NCBI GenBank assembly: GCA_011777135.1
Contig: JAABVY010000176.1
Span: forward strand, 1,274 to 7,706
Direction: 5' to 3'
DNA from: Candidatus Zixiibacteriota bacterium
GTDB lineage: Bacteria; Zixibacteria; MSB-5A5; JAABVY01
DNA length: 6,433 nucleotides
A program made the translations under genes and the position numbers. Shown in pieces: positions 1 through 6,405 of the stretch (position 1 is the first letter of the stretch; each line of letters starts with the position of its first letter). Below the pieces are notes generated by a model. It worked only from the letters and a program-made list of their open reading frames with translations. It was not told the origin of the DNA and did no database searches.

Positions 1-2
1 AG

Positions 3-935
3 AAGATTACCAAATTCGATTTTCCCAAACTGCCCGAGGGCCTGATTACCAAGCCGACTCTGGTCTGGCTATTCGATTCGGAGCTTTCCGGAAGCCAGGA
101 ATCGGAAATCTCGTATATGACCAGGGGTATGAACTGGCATGCTGAGTACATTGGTATTGTATCAGATGATGAGAAGATGCTCAATCTGGCAGCCTGGGTC
201 TCAATCGAAAACAATTCCGGGGCAACTTATGAAGATGCGAAACTGAAGTTGGTTGCAGGTGATGTCAGCATTATTAAGAAAGAAGTAGAATATGGGCTTG
301 GAAGGGGTTTTGAGGCCGCTGTTGCCATGCCCAAAGTCGGTTTTGAGGAAAAGCCGTTTTTCGAGTATCATCTTTACACTCTACCCAGAACCACGAGCCT
401 TGCGGATAAGGAAATCAAGCAGATATCTTTATTCGAGCCGGCTACAACTCCGGTCACTAAGAAATATGTTTACCGAGGCGGCGAGGATGTACGCGTCAAC
501 CTTGAATTCGAAAACTCCGAGGAAAACGGCCTTGGCATGCCTTTACCGGCCGGCAAGGTGCGTGTGATGAAACGTGATTCCGATGGATCGCTTGAATTTG
601 TGGGCGAAAATCTTATAGATCATACCCCGCGTGATGAGAAAGTCGAATTGTATCTGGGCAATGCCTTTGATCTTGTAGGTGAGCGCACTGTTACGGATTC
701 GCGCAAGATCTCCCGCTATGTTCAGGAAGAGGATGTGGAAGTCAAATTGAGGAATCATAAGGAGGATCAGGCGGTCGAGATATTGGTCAGGGAATATATT
801 CGTGGTCGCGAATTTCAGATCCTGAAGAGCAATTTCGAGTATAAGAAGAAAGATGCACATACAGTTGAATTTGTAGTGCCGGTGAAGCCGGATGAGGAAG
901 TTACACTAAATTATACAGTTAGGATAGAATCGTAA
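3..935 (+). CDS. DUF4139 domain-containing protein, 3' part (5' end outside window)
   Basis: The reading frame is open from base 3 to the TAA at 933-935, giving 310 visible residues; the true start is upstream, so the first internal ATG (117) is not the start. The text reads like the DUF4139 family: an early PKLPEGLITKPTLVWLF segment, then YMTRGMNWHAEYIGIV, then NNSGATYEDAKLKLVAGDV, and a C-terminal beta-rich part ending LNYTVRIES. Family knowledge: these proteins are usually about 450-500 residues with an N-terminal signal peptide, so roughly the first third is probably missing here. Related domains occur in the MuiA (mucoidy inhibitor A) group, but no biochemical activity is established, and I do not assign one. 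The visible part has no membrane segment and looks like alternating strands with many charged residues, which suits a periplasmic or surface protein. No terminator follows the stop codon. The next gene has its own promoter, so the two need not form an operon. Confidence 0.85.
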   Translation, partial: KITKFDFPKLPEGLITKPTLVWLFDSELSGSQESEISYMTRGMNWHAEYIGIVSDDEKMLNLAAWVSIENNSGATYEDAKLKLVAGDVSIIKKEVEYGLGRGFEAAVAMPKVGFEEKPFFEYHLYTLPRTTSLADKEIKQISLFEPATTPVTKKYVYRGGEDVRVNLEFENSEENGLGMPLPAGKVRVMKRDSDGSLEFVGENLIDHTPRDEKVELYLGNAFDLVGERTVTDSRKISRYVQEEDVEVKLRNHKEDQAVEILVREYIRGREFQILKSNFEYKKKDAHTVEFVVPVKPDEEVTLNYTVRIES

Positions 936-966
936 AACTATGCATGATAATTATTTCACAAAGTAT

Positions 967-995
967 TTGACATTCGGTATGAGGATTGTTAAACT
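967..995 (+). promoter_or_regulatory. Sigma70-type promoter for the TPR gene
   Basis: A perfect -35 hexamer TTGACA lies at 967-972. After a 17-base spacer comes TAAACT at 990-995, which matches four of six bases of the -10 consensus and is preceded by TG at 987-988, the position of an extended -10 element. Transcription would start near 1002, leaving a leader of about 30 bases that contains the ribosome binding site. The site sits in the only sizeable gap upstream of the TPR gene. This is a consensus match by eye, not a mapped start. Confidence 0.5.
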
Positions 996-1017
996 TGAAA
1001 AAATTCTAATTGAAAAC

Positions 1018-1023
1018 AGGAGG
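1018..1023 (+). promoter_or_regulatory. Strong ribosome binding site (AGGAGG) fixing a TTG start
   Basis: AGGAGG lies eight bases upstream of the TTG at 1032-1034. It decides the start of the TPR gene: the peptide read from this TTG is an immediate, well-formed signal peptide (MKK followed by a hydrophobic stretch). It is the only consensus Shine-Dalgarno sequence in front of any gene in the window. Confidence 0.8.
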
Positions 1024-1031
1024 AAACCGGT

Positions 1032-2309
1032 TTGAAAAAGATATTAATTGTTATTATAACATTCTTATTTATCGCCAGCTCGCTGGGGATCGCCCAGGAT
1101 AGACGTCTCGGTTATGACGGCTACCTTCGCTCAGCCAAGATTTATCTTCAATTGACGCCAAAAGATTATAAGAAGGCGGCAGAGATGCTGGAGGCTGCAA
1201 TCAAATATTATCCAGATCAGCCGCCGATCGAGGCCCATTATGTTCTGGGTACGATCTACGCCGACAAGAATCTCTTCGAGGAGATGCGTAAGGAATTCGA
1301 ATATGTGCTGACTATATGTGATACTGCACAAAGTGAAGATATACAGGATGAATGTGATAAGGAAGACTATGTCGAAAATATTCAGGACGTTCTGGCGTCT
1401 AAATGGATACAGCAATACAATAACGGCGTGAGCACATTAAAACGGGCCAGGGATCAGGATGCCAGCTGCGAACCCATAGAGGATTCGATCCTTAAAGCCG
1501 AATGCGACTCTACTGCGATGGATCTTTATATGCGCGCCGCCGAGTCTTTCCAGATATCGACAATGATACTTCCGGATTCGGCCCAGGGCTGGATCAATCT
1601 GGGACTGATATATTACAGCATTGACAGCACCGATAAGGCGCTCAGCTTTTACCAGGAGGCATTGCAGATAAACGATCAGGATTTATCGTTACTTTCTAAT
1701 ATGTTCTCGATCTATTTCAATACCGGCCAGTATGACAGCGCTATTGCAATTGGAAAGAAGATGATGGAACTCGAACTCACTCCTCAGAGCCGCGCCGATA
1801 TGCTCTACAATATGTCTATCGGCTACAACGCCCTGGATGAAATCGACAGCGCCATTGTATATCTGAAGAAGTCGATCGAGATTACTCCTGACTCACCGGA
1901 TGCACTGTACAACCTCGGAGCATTTATCATTAAGAGCGCGGCAGATCTCGTGAATAAGCTTGGCGAATTGCAGGACTCTGTCGAGGTTAATGCCGCCAAA
2001 TATGAACCGATCAGGGATTCCATCAATCAGGAAGTCAAGGTTAAGTACCGTGAAGCCGCGGATGTCTTCGAGCAATGCGTTGAGCTTGATCCTGATAATA
2101 TGGAGGCCCTGGACTGGCTTGGACAAGCTTATTTCTTCCTCGAGGAATGGGATAAATCCAAAGAAGTCTCTCTGAAAATTATAGATCTGGAACCGGAAAA
2201 TGAAGATGCCTGGTGTCAGCTGCTTATTATTTATCTCAAGGAGAACAATAAGGAGAAGATTCAGGAAGCCCGCGAACATTGTACCCGATATGACAAGAAG
2301 AAACAATAA
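1032..2309 (+). CDS. Exported tetratricopeptide (TPR) repeat protein
   Basis: 425 residues, TTG start set by the AGGAGG at 1018-1023. Residues 1-21 form a Sec signal peptide: Lys2-Lys3, a hydrophobic core (ILIVIITFLFIA) and a likely signal peptidase I site GIA|Q after residue 21. There is no lipobox cysteine, so the mature protein is probably soluble in the periplasm or secreted. The rest is helical TPR repeats, clearest at about 46-95, 184-217, 218-252, 255-289, 339-390 and 391-416, with typical W/Y-x2-LG-x2-Y and P-D/E-N/S-x-[DE]-A signatures. Degenerate internal DNA repeats at 1731-1746 and 1842-1857 encode equivalent YDSAIA/IDSAIV positions. Two acidic loops interrupt the repeats (about 96-112 and 140-160); each holds a Cys-x11-Cys pair (C96/C108, C146/C158). 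A charged helical insert (about 300-338) separates the last repeats. TPRs bind other proteins; the partner cannot be told from sequence. It has its own promoter and terminator, so it is probably transcribed alone. No specific family recognised. Confidence 0.88.
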   Translation: MKKILIVIITFLFIASSLGIAQDRRLGYDGYLRSAKIYLQLTPKDYKKAAEMLEAAIKYYPDQPPIEAHYVLGTIYADKNLFEEMRKEFEYVLTICDTAQSEDIQDECDKEDYVENIQDVLASKWIQQYNNGVSTLKRARDQDASCEPIEDSILKAECDSTAMDLYMRAAESFQISTMILPDSAQGWINLGLIYYSIDSTDKALSFYQEALQINDQDLSLLSNMFSIYFNTGQYDSAIAIGKKMMELELTPQSRADMLYNMSIGYNALDEIDSAIVYLKKSIEITPDSPDALYNLGAFIIKSAADLVNKLGELQDSVEVNAAKYEPIRDSINQEVKVKYREAADVFEQCVELDPDNMEALDWLGQAYFFLEEWDKSKEVSLKIIDLEPENEDAWCQLLIIYLKENNKEKIQEAREHCTRYDKKKQ

Positions 2310-2330
2310 AATACATTGATCTTTCAATCA

Positions 2331-2363
2331 GGCAGCCCGATGCAGGGCTGCCTTTTATTTTTT
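2331..2363 (+). terminator. Intrinsic (rho-independent) terminator after the TPR gene
   Basis: A perfect 8-bp, GC-rich inverted repeat, GGCAGCCC (2331-2338) and GGGCTGCC (2345-2352), closes a 6-base loop (GATGCA) and is followed directly by TTTTATTTTTT (2353-2363). It starts 22 bases after the TPR stop codon. The tract is T-rich on the + strand only, so it is directional. It ends five bases before the priA ATG, which leaves almost no untranslated leader for priA. Confidence 0.93.
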
Positions 2364-2368
2364 CAAAC

Positions 2369-4576
2369 ATGATCGTAGAAGTCGTAATATTTAATGGTCC
2401 GCCTAAACCCCTGAGTTATAAATATGCAGATGCGGAGGATTCCAGTCTTGTGGAAGGCCAGCGTGTACTGGTACCGCTTGGAAAGCGGAAAGCCTTCGGC
2501 ATTGTATATTCAATTTCAGAAGGGGATGAAGAGGGACTGCGCGGGATTGCCGATGTAATTGACCGGAAGCCATTGATTGACAATACAAGGCTCGGCCTTC
2601 TGAAATGGATCTGCAGATACTATTATGCCTCTCCGAGAGATGCTGTCGGGCTTTTTCTGCCTCGCATGCTTACAAATCCCAATATGCTTACCATCCATTC
2701 GCTTGTCGGAAAACAGGATGTAGCAGATTTAGAAATTGATGACCCTGATAAAAAAAGTCTACTGGCGTATATCGCCTCCCGAAAGAAGATCAAGCTCTCG
2801 ACTGCCAGAAAAAACTTCAATCTGAAAAATTTCTATCCCATTCTTGAAGATCTTGAAAAAGATGGATTGATTAAGGTCGGGTATCTTCCTCCAAAGAGAA
2901 ATCGTGAAATAAATTTAGAAGATAAACCGGATTCCATTGATGCCCAGGAACTCATGCTCAATGCTGAGCAGGAACAGGCCTTTAAGGACATATCCCAATC
3001 GATTCACAAAAGCAAATTTCAATCGTATCTCTTATTCGGTGTGACCGGATCGGGTAAATCCGAGTTATACCTCAAGCTAATCTGGCAATGTCTGGGAGAA
3101 GGTAAGACCGCGCTGTTGTTGCTCCCGGAAATTGCGGCGTCAGAGGAGTTATATCAGAAGATCCGAAATCGCCTGGGGGAAAAGGTCTGCCGAATTCATT
3201 CTGGCCTGAAACCCACAGAGAGAATGGTAATCTGGGAACAGATCAGGTCGGGCAACTTTAAAGTCGTTGTGGGGCCTCGTTCGGCGCTCTTTGTGCCGAT
3301 GAGGAATCCCGGAATTATAATTGTCGACGAGGAACATGACAGTTCATATAAGCAATCCGGATCATCGCCCATGTATCATGGACGGGATCTGGCCCTTATC
3401 CTCGGTAAGTCAGTCTCATGTCCGGTAGTCCTCGGGAGCGCAACGCCCTCGGTTGAAAGCTGGCATAATGTCAAAAGCGGGAAGTATAAGCTTTTGCGCC
3501 TGGAATCACGCTGGGACAGCCGTACTCTTCCCAGGATTCAGCCCGTGGAATTCGCTTTTTCTCCTGCCGGAAGCACTATCTCAGATGAACTTCTCCAGAA
3601 GATGAATGATGTTCTGAAGAAAGACGGCCAGATTATGCTGCTGTTAAATCGTCGCGGTTTTGCTCCTACGGTCAAATGTTCGGACTGCGGCCACAGCCTG
3701 AAATGTCCAAATTGCTCTGTCGGCCTGGTATATCATCGCATTTCCAGCTCGCTCAGGTGCCATTTCTGCGATTATGAATCGAGGATCACAGACACCTGCC
3801 CTGAATGTTCGGGGAGGTCGTTCCAATATTATGGTGTGGGGACACAGAAGCTGGAAGACGAGATCTCTGTTGCCTTTCCCAGTTTACCATATGCCAGAAT
3901 TGACCTCGATTCGGTAACGCAAGGAAGAAACCTGCCCAGGATCCTGCACGATTTCAGGAAAGGAAAAATCAAGATTCTGCTCGGTACCCAGATGATTGCC
4001 AAGTCATTCGATTTCCCGCATGTCGCGCTGATGGGAATACTTTCTGCCGATTCATATCTGGAATTTCCGGATTTCAGGAGCAGGGAGAAGACCTTCTCGC
4101 TTCTTCTGCAGGCCTCGGGCAGGGCCGGAAGGGGAAAGTTTCCGGGCGAGGTAATAATCCAGCATTCGGAAATCTACAAGCAGTTTATAGAAAATGTCTC
4201 CGAGGATCGTGTCAGCGAATTCCTGGATTATGAACTCGAATCCCGCCGGGAACTTCAATTTCCGCCCTTCAAGCACCTGATAATATTGCATCTAAGATCA
4301 GCCAACCTTGCCAATGGTGAAAAGGCAGTAAATGCGCTGAAGGCTCTCTTCCGCCAGCATGAAAAACATTATTCGAAAGTATTCGATCTTCTTGGGCCTG
4401 CCGAATCACCGCTCTTCAAGGTGCGCAATAATTATCGCTGGCAATTTCTGGTGCGCACAAAAGCAGTCTTCAAGGCCCTGGAGATAATAGACTATATACT
4501 CAATCTGGATTACACAAAAAAGGTCCTCGCACGCATGGCAGTTTCAGTCGATGTCGACCCGATTGACATGCTCTGA
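2369..4576 (+). CDS. priA: Primosomal protein N' (replication restart helicase PriA)
   Basis: 735 residues, close to the usual length (about 730 in E. coli). PriA is a 3'-5' superfamily 2 DNA helicase that recognises stalled or repaired forks in the cytoplasm and reloads the replicative helicase. Order of parts: 3'-DNA-binding domain (about 1-105), winged-helix region (about 110-180), helicase lobe 1 with Walker A GVTGSGKS (224-231, Lys230), LLPEI (251-255), GPRSALF (302-308), DEEH (320-323) and GSATP (356-360); lobe 2 with LLLNRRGFAP (424-433), GTQMIAKS (539-546) and QASGRAGR (581-588); C-terminal domain from FPPF (631-634). Eight cysteines (437, 440, 446, 449, 464, 467, 477, 480) form the two zinc sites of the inserted cysteine-rich region. 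All catalytic motifs are present, so it should be active. Small departures: PMYHGRD (334-340), where an Arg usually stands in place of Met, and AKSFDF, where AKG is usual. The ATG is supported by N-terminal alignment with known PriA (VVIFNGPPKPLSYKY), although no Shine-Dalgarno sequence precedes it. Confidence 0.96.
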   Translation: MIVEVVIFNGPPKPLSYKYADAEDSSLVEGQRVLVPLGKRKAFGIVYSISEGDEEGLRGIADVIDRKPLIDNTRLGLLKWICRYYYASPRDAVGLFLPRMLTNPNMLTIHSLVGKQDVADLEIDDPDKKSLLAYIASRKKIKLSTARKNFNLKNFYPILEDLEKDGLIKVGYLPPKRNREINLEDKPDSIDAQELMLNAEQEQAFKDISQSIHKSKFQSYLLFGVTGSGKSELYLKLIWQCLGEGKTALLLLPEIAASEELYQKIRNRLGEKVCRIHSGLKPTERMVIWEQIRSGNFKVVVGPRSALFVPMRNPGIIIVDEEHDSSYKQSGSSPMYHGRDLALILGKSVSCPVVLGSATPSVESWHNVKSGKYKLLRLESRWDSRTLPRIQPVEFAFSPAGSTISDELLQKMNDVLKKDGQIMLLLNRRGFAPTVKCSDCGHSLKCPNCSVGLVYHRISSSLRCHFCDYESRITDTCPECSGRSFQYYGVGTQKLEDEISVAFPSLPYARIDLDSVTQGRNLPRILHDFRKGKIKILLGTQMIAKSFDFPHVALMGILSADSYLEFPDFRSREKTFSLLLQASGRAGRGKFPGEVIIQHSEIYKQFIENVSEDRVSEFLDYELESRRELQFPPFKHLIILHLRSANLANGEKAVNALKALFRQHEKHYSKVFDLLGPAESPLFKVRNNYRWQFLVRTKAVFKALEIIDYILNLDYTKKVLARMAVSVDVDPIDML

Positions 4577-4587
4577 TCTGCCAACAA

Positions 4588-4603
4588 ATGCGGATTTGCG
4601 CAT
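4588..4603. other. Weak hairpin in the priA-HD gene gap
   Basis: ATGCG (4588-4592) and CGCAT (4599-4603) can pair across a six-base loop. The stem is only five base pairs and is followed by AAAATAAAA, not a T-tract, so it is not a convincing + strand terminator, and no opposing gene would use it on the other strand. I list it because it is the only secondary structure I can see in this 75-base gap. Confidence 0.2.
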
Positions 4604-4614
4604 AAAATAAAAGC

Positions 4615-4643
4615 TTGACCGTGAGAACCTAAAAGATTAGCTT
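4615..4643 (+). promoter_or_regulatory. Possible weak promoter before the HD-domain gene
   Basis: TTGACC at 4615-4620 matches five of six -35 bases. At 17-base spacing the -10 position reads TAGCTT (4638-4643), which matches only three of six. If used, transcription would start near 4650, almost at the ATG (4652), giving a near-leaderless message. The poor -10 makes this tentative; read-through from priA is an equally good explanation for expression of the HD gene and purM. Confidence 0.2.
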
Positions 4644-4651
4644 GATGGCCT

Positions 4652-5341
4652 ATGAAAGCGGAAAAAAATCAGGTTCAGACGGGGATCACCCTCCAAGATA
4701 TCAAAGACGATTCAATGGTTCAGGCCCTGGTTTCCAAAGCTGATGAGAACCTTGGGGTTATGGGCTATACTGAGCACGGCGACCGGCATTGCAGTCTGTC
4801 GGCCAATATAGCTTACAATATACTCAAACGTCTGGGCTACCCCGAAAGAACAGCCGAAATCGCAGCTATTGCTGCATATATGCATGACATGGGTAATGTC
4901 GTTAATCGCGATTATCATGCCCAGACGGCGGCTATTCTTGCATATGATATTCTTTCCAAGAAAGGCATGGCTTCCGACGAAATCGCAGAAGTTATGGCCG
5001 CGATCGGAAATCATGACGAGAAGGATGGTTCACCTGTTTCAGCCGTATCCGCGGCGGTTATATTGGCGGACAAGACCGATGTGCATTTTTCGCGTGTCAG
5101 GACCACCGATTTAATCAAACAGGATATTCATGACCGGGTCAACTATGCCGCCAAATCATCATTTTTGAATGTTGATGCAGAGAAAAAACGTGCTCTGCTG
5201 CAGATAAAAATCGATAATACAGTTTCCTCCGTGATGGAATATTTTGAGATCTTCCTGAGCCGCATGGTGGTCTGCAGGCGGGCGGCGGAGTATCTTGGTT
5301 TGAAATTTGAGGTTGAAATAAACGGATATAAGCTCTTATGA
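4652..5341 (+). CDS. HD-domain metal-dependent phosphohydrolase
   Basis: 229 residues. It carries the metal-binding residues expected of an HD hydrolase: His42 and/or His46 in YTEHGDRH, the defining His78-Asp79 in AAYMHDMGNVV, His89 in NRDYHAQ, His121 in GNHDE and Asp140 in ILADKTDVHFSRVR. Such proteins hydrolyse phosphomonoester or phosphodiester bonds, often of nucleotides. The whole-length pattern, including HDRVNYA (160-166), the VMEYFEIFLSRM-VCRRAAE block (194-213) and the C-terminal INGYKLL, resembles a stand-alone bacterial HD family of unknown substrate (COG3294-like, from memory). No transmembrane segment, signal peptide or second domain is visible, so it should be cytoplasmic. The ATG at 4652 is the only sensible start: nearby in-frame alternatives are absent and the catalytic region begins soon after. 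A clear Shine-Dalgarno sequence is lacking. Its last four bases overlap the purM start, which ties its expression to purine synthesis. The substrate cannot be named from sequence; a role in purine nucleotide turnover is inference only. Confidence 0.85.
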   Translation: MKAEKNQVQTGITLQDIKDDSMVQALVSKADENLGVMGYTEHGDRHCSLSANIAYNILKRLGYPERTAEIAAIAAYMHDMGNVVNRDYHAQTAAILAYDILSKKGMASDEIAEVMAAIGNHDEKDGSPVSAVSAAVILADKTDVHFSRVRTTDLIKQDIHDRVNYAAKSSFLNVDAEKKRALLQIKIDNTVSSVMEYFEIFLSRMVVCRRAAEYLGLKFEVEINGYKLL

Positions 5342-6384
5342 GTGATAAGAAATCATTTACATACGCCTCGGCGGGAGTGGATATCGATAAAGCCGATGCC
5401 GCCAAGTCGAAGATCAAAGCATTGATAGAATCAACATTCAATAAAAATGTCGTGGGCGGATTCGGTCATTTCGGGGGATGTTATTCAGGCAAATTCGAGG
5501 GTTTTGATGATCCTATAACCGTATCATCTTCCGATAGTGTCGGCACCAAGATCAAGATCGCCTGCATGATGAAAAAATATGACACTATCGGAATAGATAT
5601 AGTCCATCATTGCGTCAACGATATTGCGGTCATGGGTGCACAGCCGCAGTTTTTTCTCGATTATATCGGCATCGGGAAACTCGAGCCCGGTACGATTGAA
5701 GAAATAATCAAAGGGCTGGTAATCGGCTGTAAAAATGCCGGGACTGCTTTGATTGCGGGTGAAACTGCAGAAATGCCGGATATTTACAATTCCGGTGAGT
5801 TTGACCTGGCCGGATTTATTGTCGGGGTAGTGGATCGAAATAAGATTATCGATGGCTCGAAGATCGAGCCGGGCGATATTGTGCTGGGTTTCAAATCCAA
5901 TGGTCTGCACACCAATGGCTATACATTGGCGCGCAAGATCGCATTTGAACATATGGGCTGGGCTCCCGATAAGTATATGGATGAACTCGGGATGTCGATC
6001 GGAGAGGCCCTTTTAACTCCGCATAAGCTTTATCTTCCTGCAATCGAAAAGCTTCGAGATCAAAGTTTTGTCAAGGGCTTTGCGCATGTTACGGGCGGCG
6101 GAATAGTCGGGAATCTGAAGAGGATATTCAGGGAAGGCCTAACATTTGAGGTAAATGCCTCAGCGTGGGAGATTCCGCCAATATTCAAAGTCCTGCAGGA
6201 AGCTGGAAATGTTGAGCCGAAAGAGATGTTTAGAACGTTTAATATGGGAATAGGTCTGGTGTGCGTAGTGTCAGAGGATTCGGTTGGAAAGGTCGAAGAC
6301 AAATTCGTTGATTCCGAGAACAAACCGATCAGAATCGGCCATGCAATGAAAGGCGAACAGCCGCGATTAAACTTGAATCAATAA
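5338..6384 (+). CDS. purM: Phosphoribosylformylglycinamidine cyclo-ligase (AIR synthetase)
   Basis: 348 residues, close to the usual length (about 345 in E. coli). PurM uses ATP to close the imidazole ring, turning FGAM into AIR in step five of de novo purine synthesis in the cytoplasm. Family blocks in order: YASAGVDID (9-17), GGFGHFGG (40-47), SDSVGTKIKIA (65-75), GIDIVHHCVNDI (85-96), GAQPQFFLDY (100-109), GETAEMP (141-147), SNGLHTNGY (187-195), HVTGGGIVGN (250-259) and FNMGIGL (301-307). It is complete and should be functional. The block DSVGTK has Ser67 where the family usually has Gly (DGVGTK). The ATG overlaps the HD gene stop as ATGA, so ribosomes finishing the upstream gene probably reinitiate here; the only upstream Shine-Dalgarno candidate is a weak GGA at 5324-5326. 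No other pur gene is visible in the window, so purM is not in a classic pur cluster on this side. Confidence 0.97.
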   Translation: MSDKKSFTYASAGVDIDKADAAKSKIKALIESTFNKNVVGGFGHFGGCYSGKFEGFDDPITVSSSDSVGTKIKIACMMKKYDTIGIDIVHHCVNDIAVMGAQPQFFLDYIGIGKLEPGTIEEIIKGLVIGCKNAGTALIAGETAEMPDIYNSGEFDLAGFIVGVVDRNKIIDGSKIEPGDIVLGFKSNGLHTNGYTLARKIAFEHMGWAPDKYMDELGMSIGEALLTPHKLYLPAIEKLRDQSFVKGFAHVTGGGIVGNLKRIFREGLTFEVNASAWEIPPIFKVLQEAGNVEPKEMFRTFNMGIGLVCVVSEDSVGKVEDKFVDSENKPIRIGHAMKGEQPRLNLNQ

Positions 6385-6405
6385 CTCTTCCGGGATAAAT
6401 CCAGT

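Noticed and set aside
543..860. Minus-strand open frame of about 105 codons opposite the DUF4139 gene
   Set aside because: It lies wholly inside a well-supported family gene, and its translation resembles no family I know. It has no ribosome binding site that I can see.
936..960. AT-rich short palindromes (ATGCAT, ATAATTAT) after the DUF4139 stop as an operator or terminator
   Set aside because: They are too short and AT-rich to separate from chance, and there is no GC stem or T-tract.
1731..1857. Near-identical 16-base stretches at 1731-1746 and 1842-1857 as a possible DNA repeat element
   Set aside because: They encode equivalent positions in successive TPR units, and the 111-base spacing equals 37 codons, close to the 34-residue TPR period. 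Protein repeat structure explains them.
1893..2327. Minus-strand open frame of about 144 codons opposite the TPR gene end
   Set aside because: The hydrophobic-looking protein is the antisense of acidic, helical TPR codons. The + strand frame has signal peptide, repeats and ribosome binding site, so this one is a shadow.
4588..4610. Terminator after priA
   Set aside because: The stem is only five base pairs and the following run is A-rich rather than T-rich on the + strand.
5524..5952. Minus-strand open frame of about 142 codons opposite purM
   Set aside because: It overlaps the most conserved blocks of purM and has no independent support.
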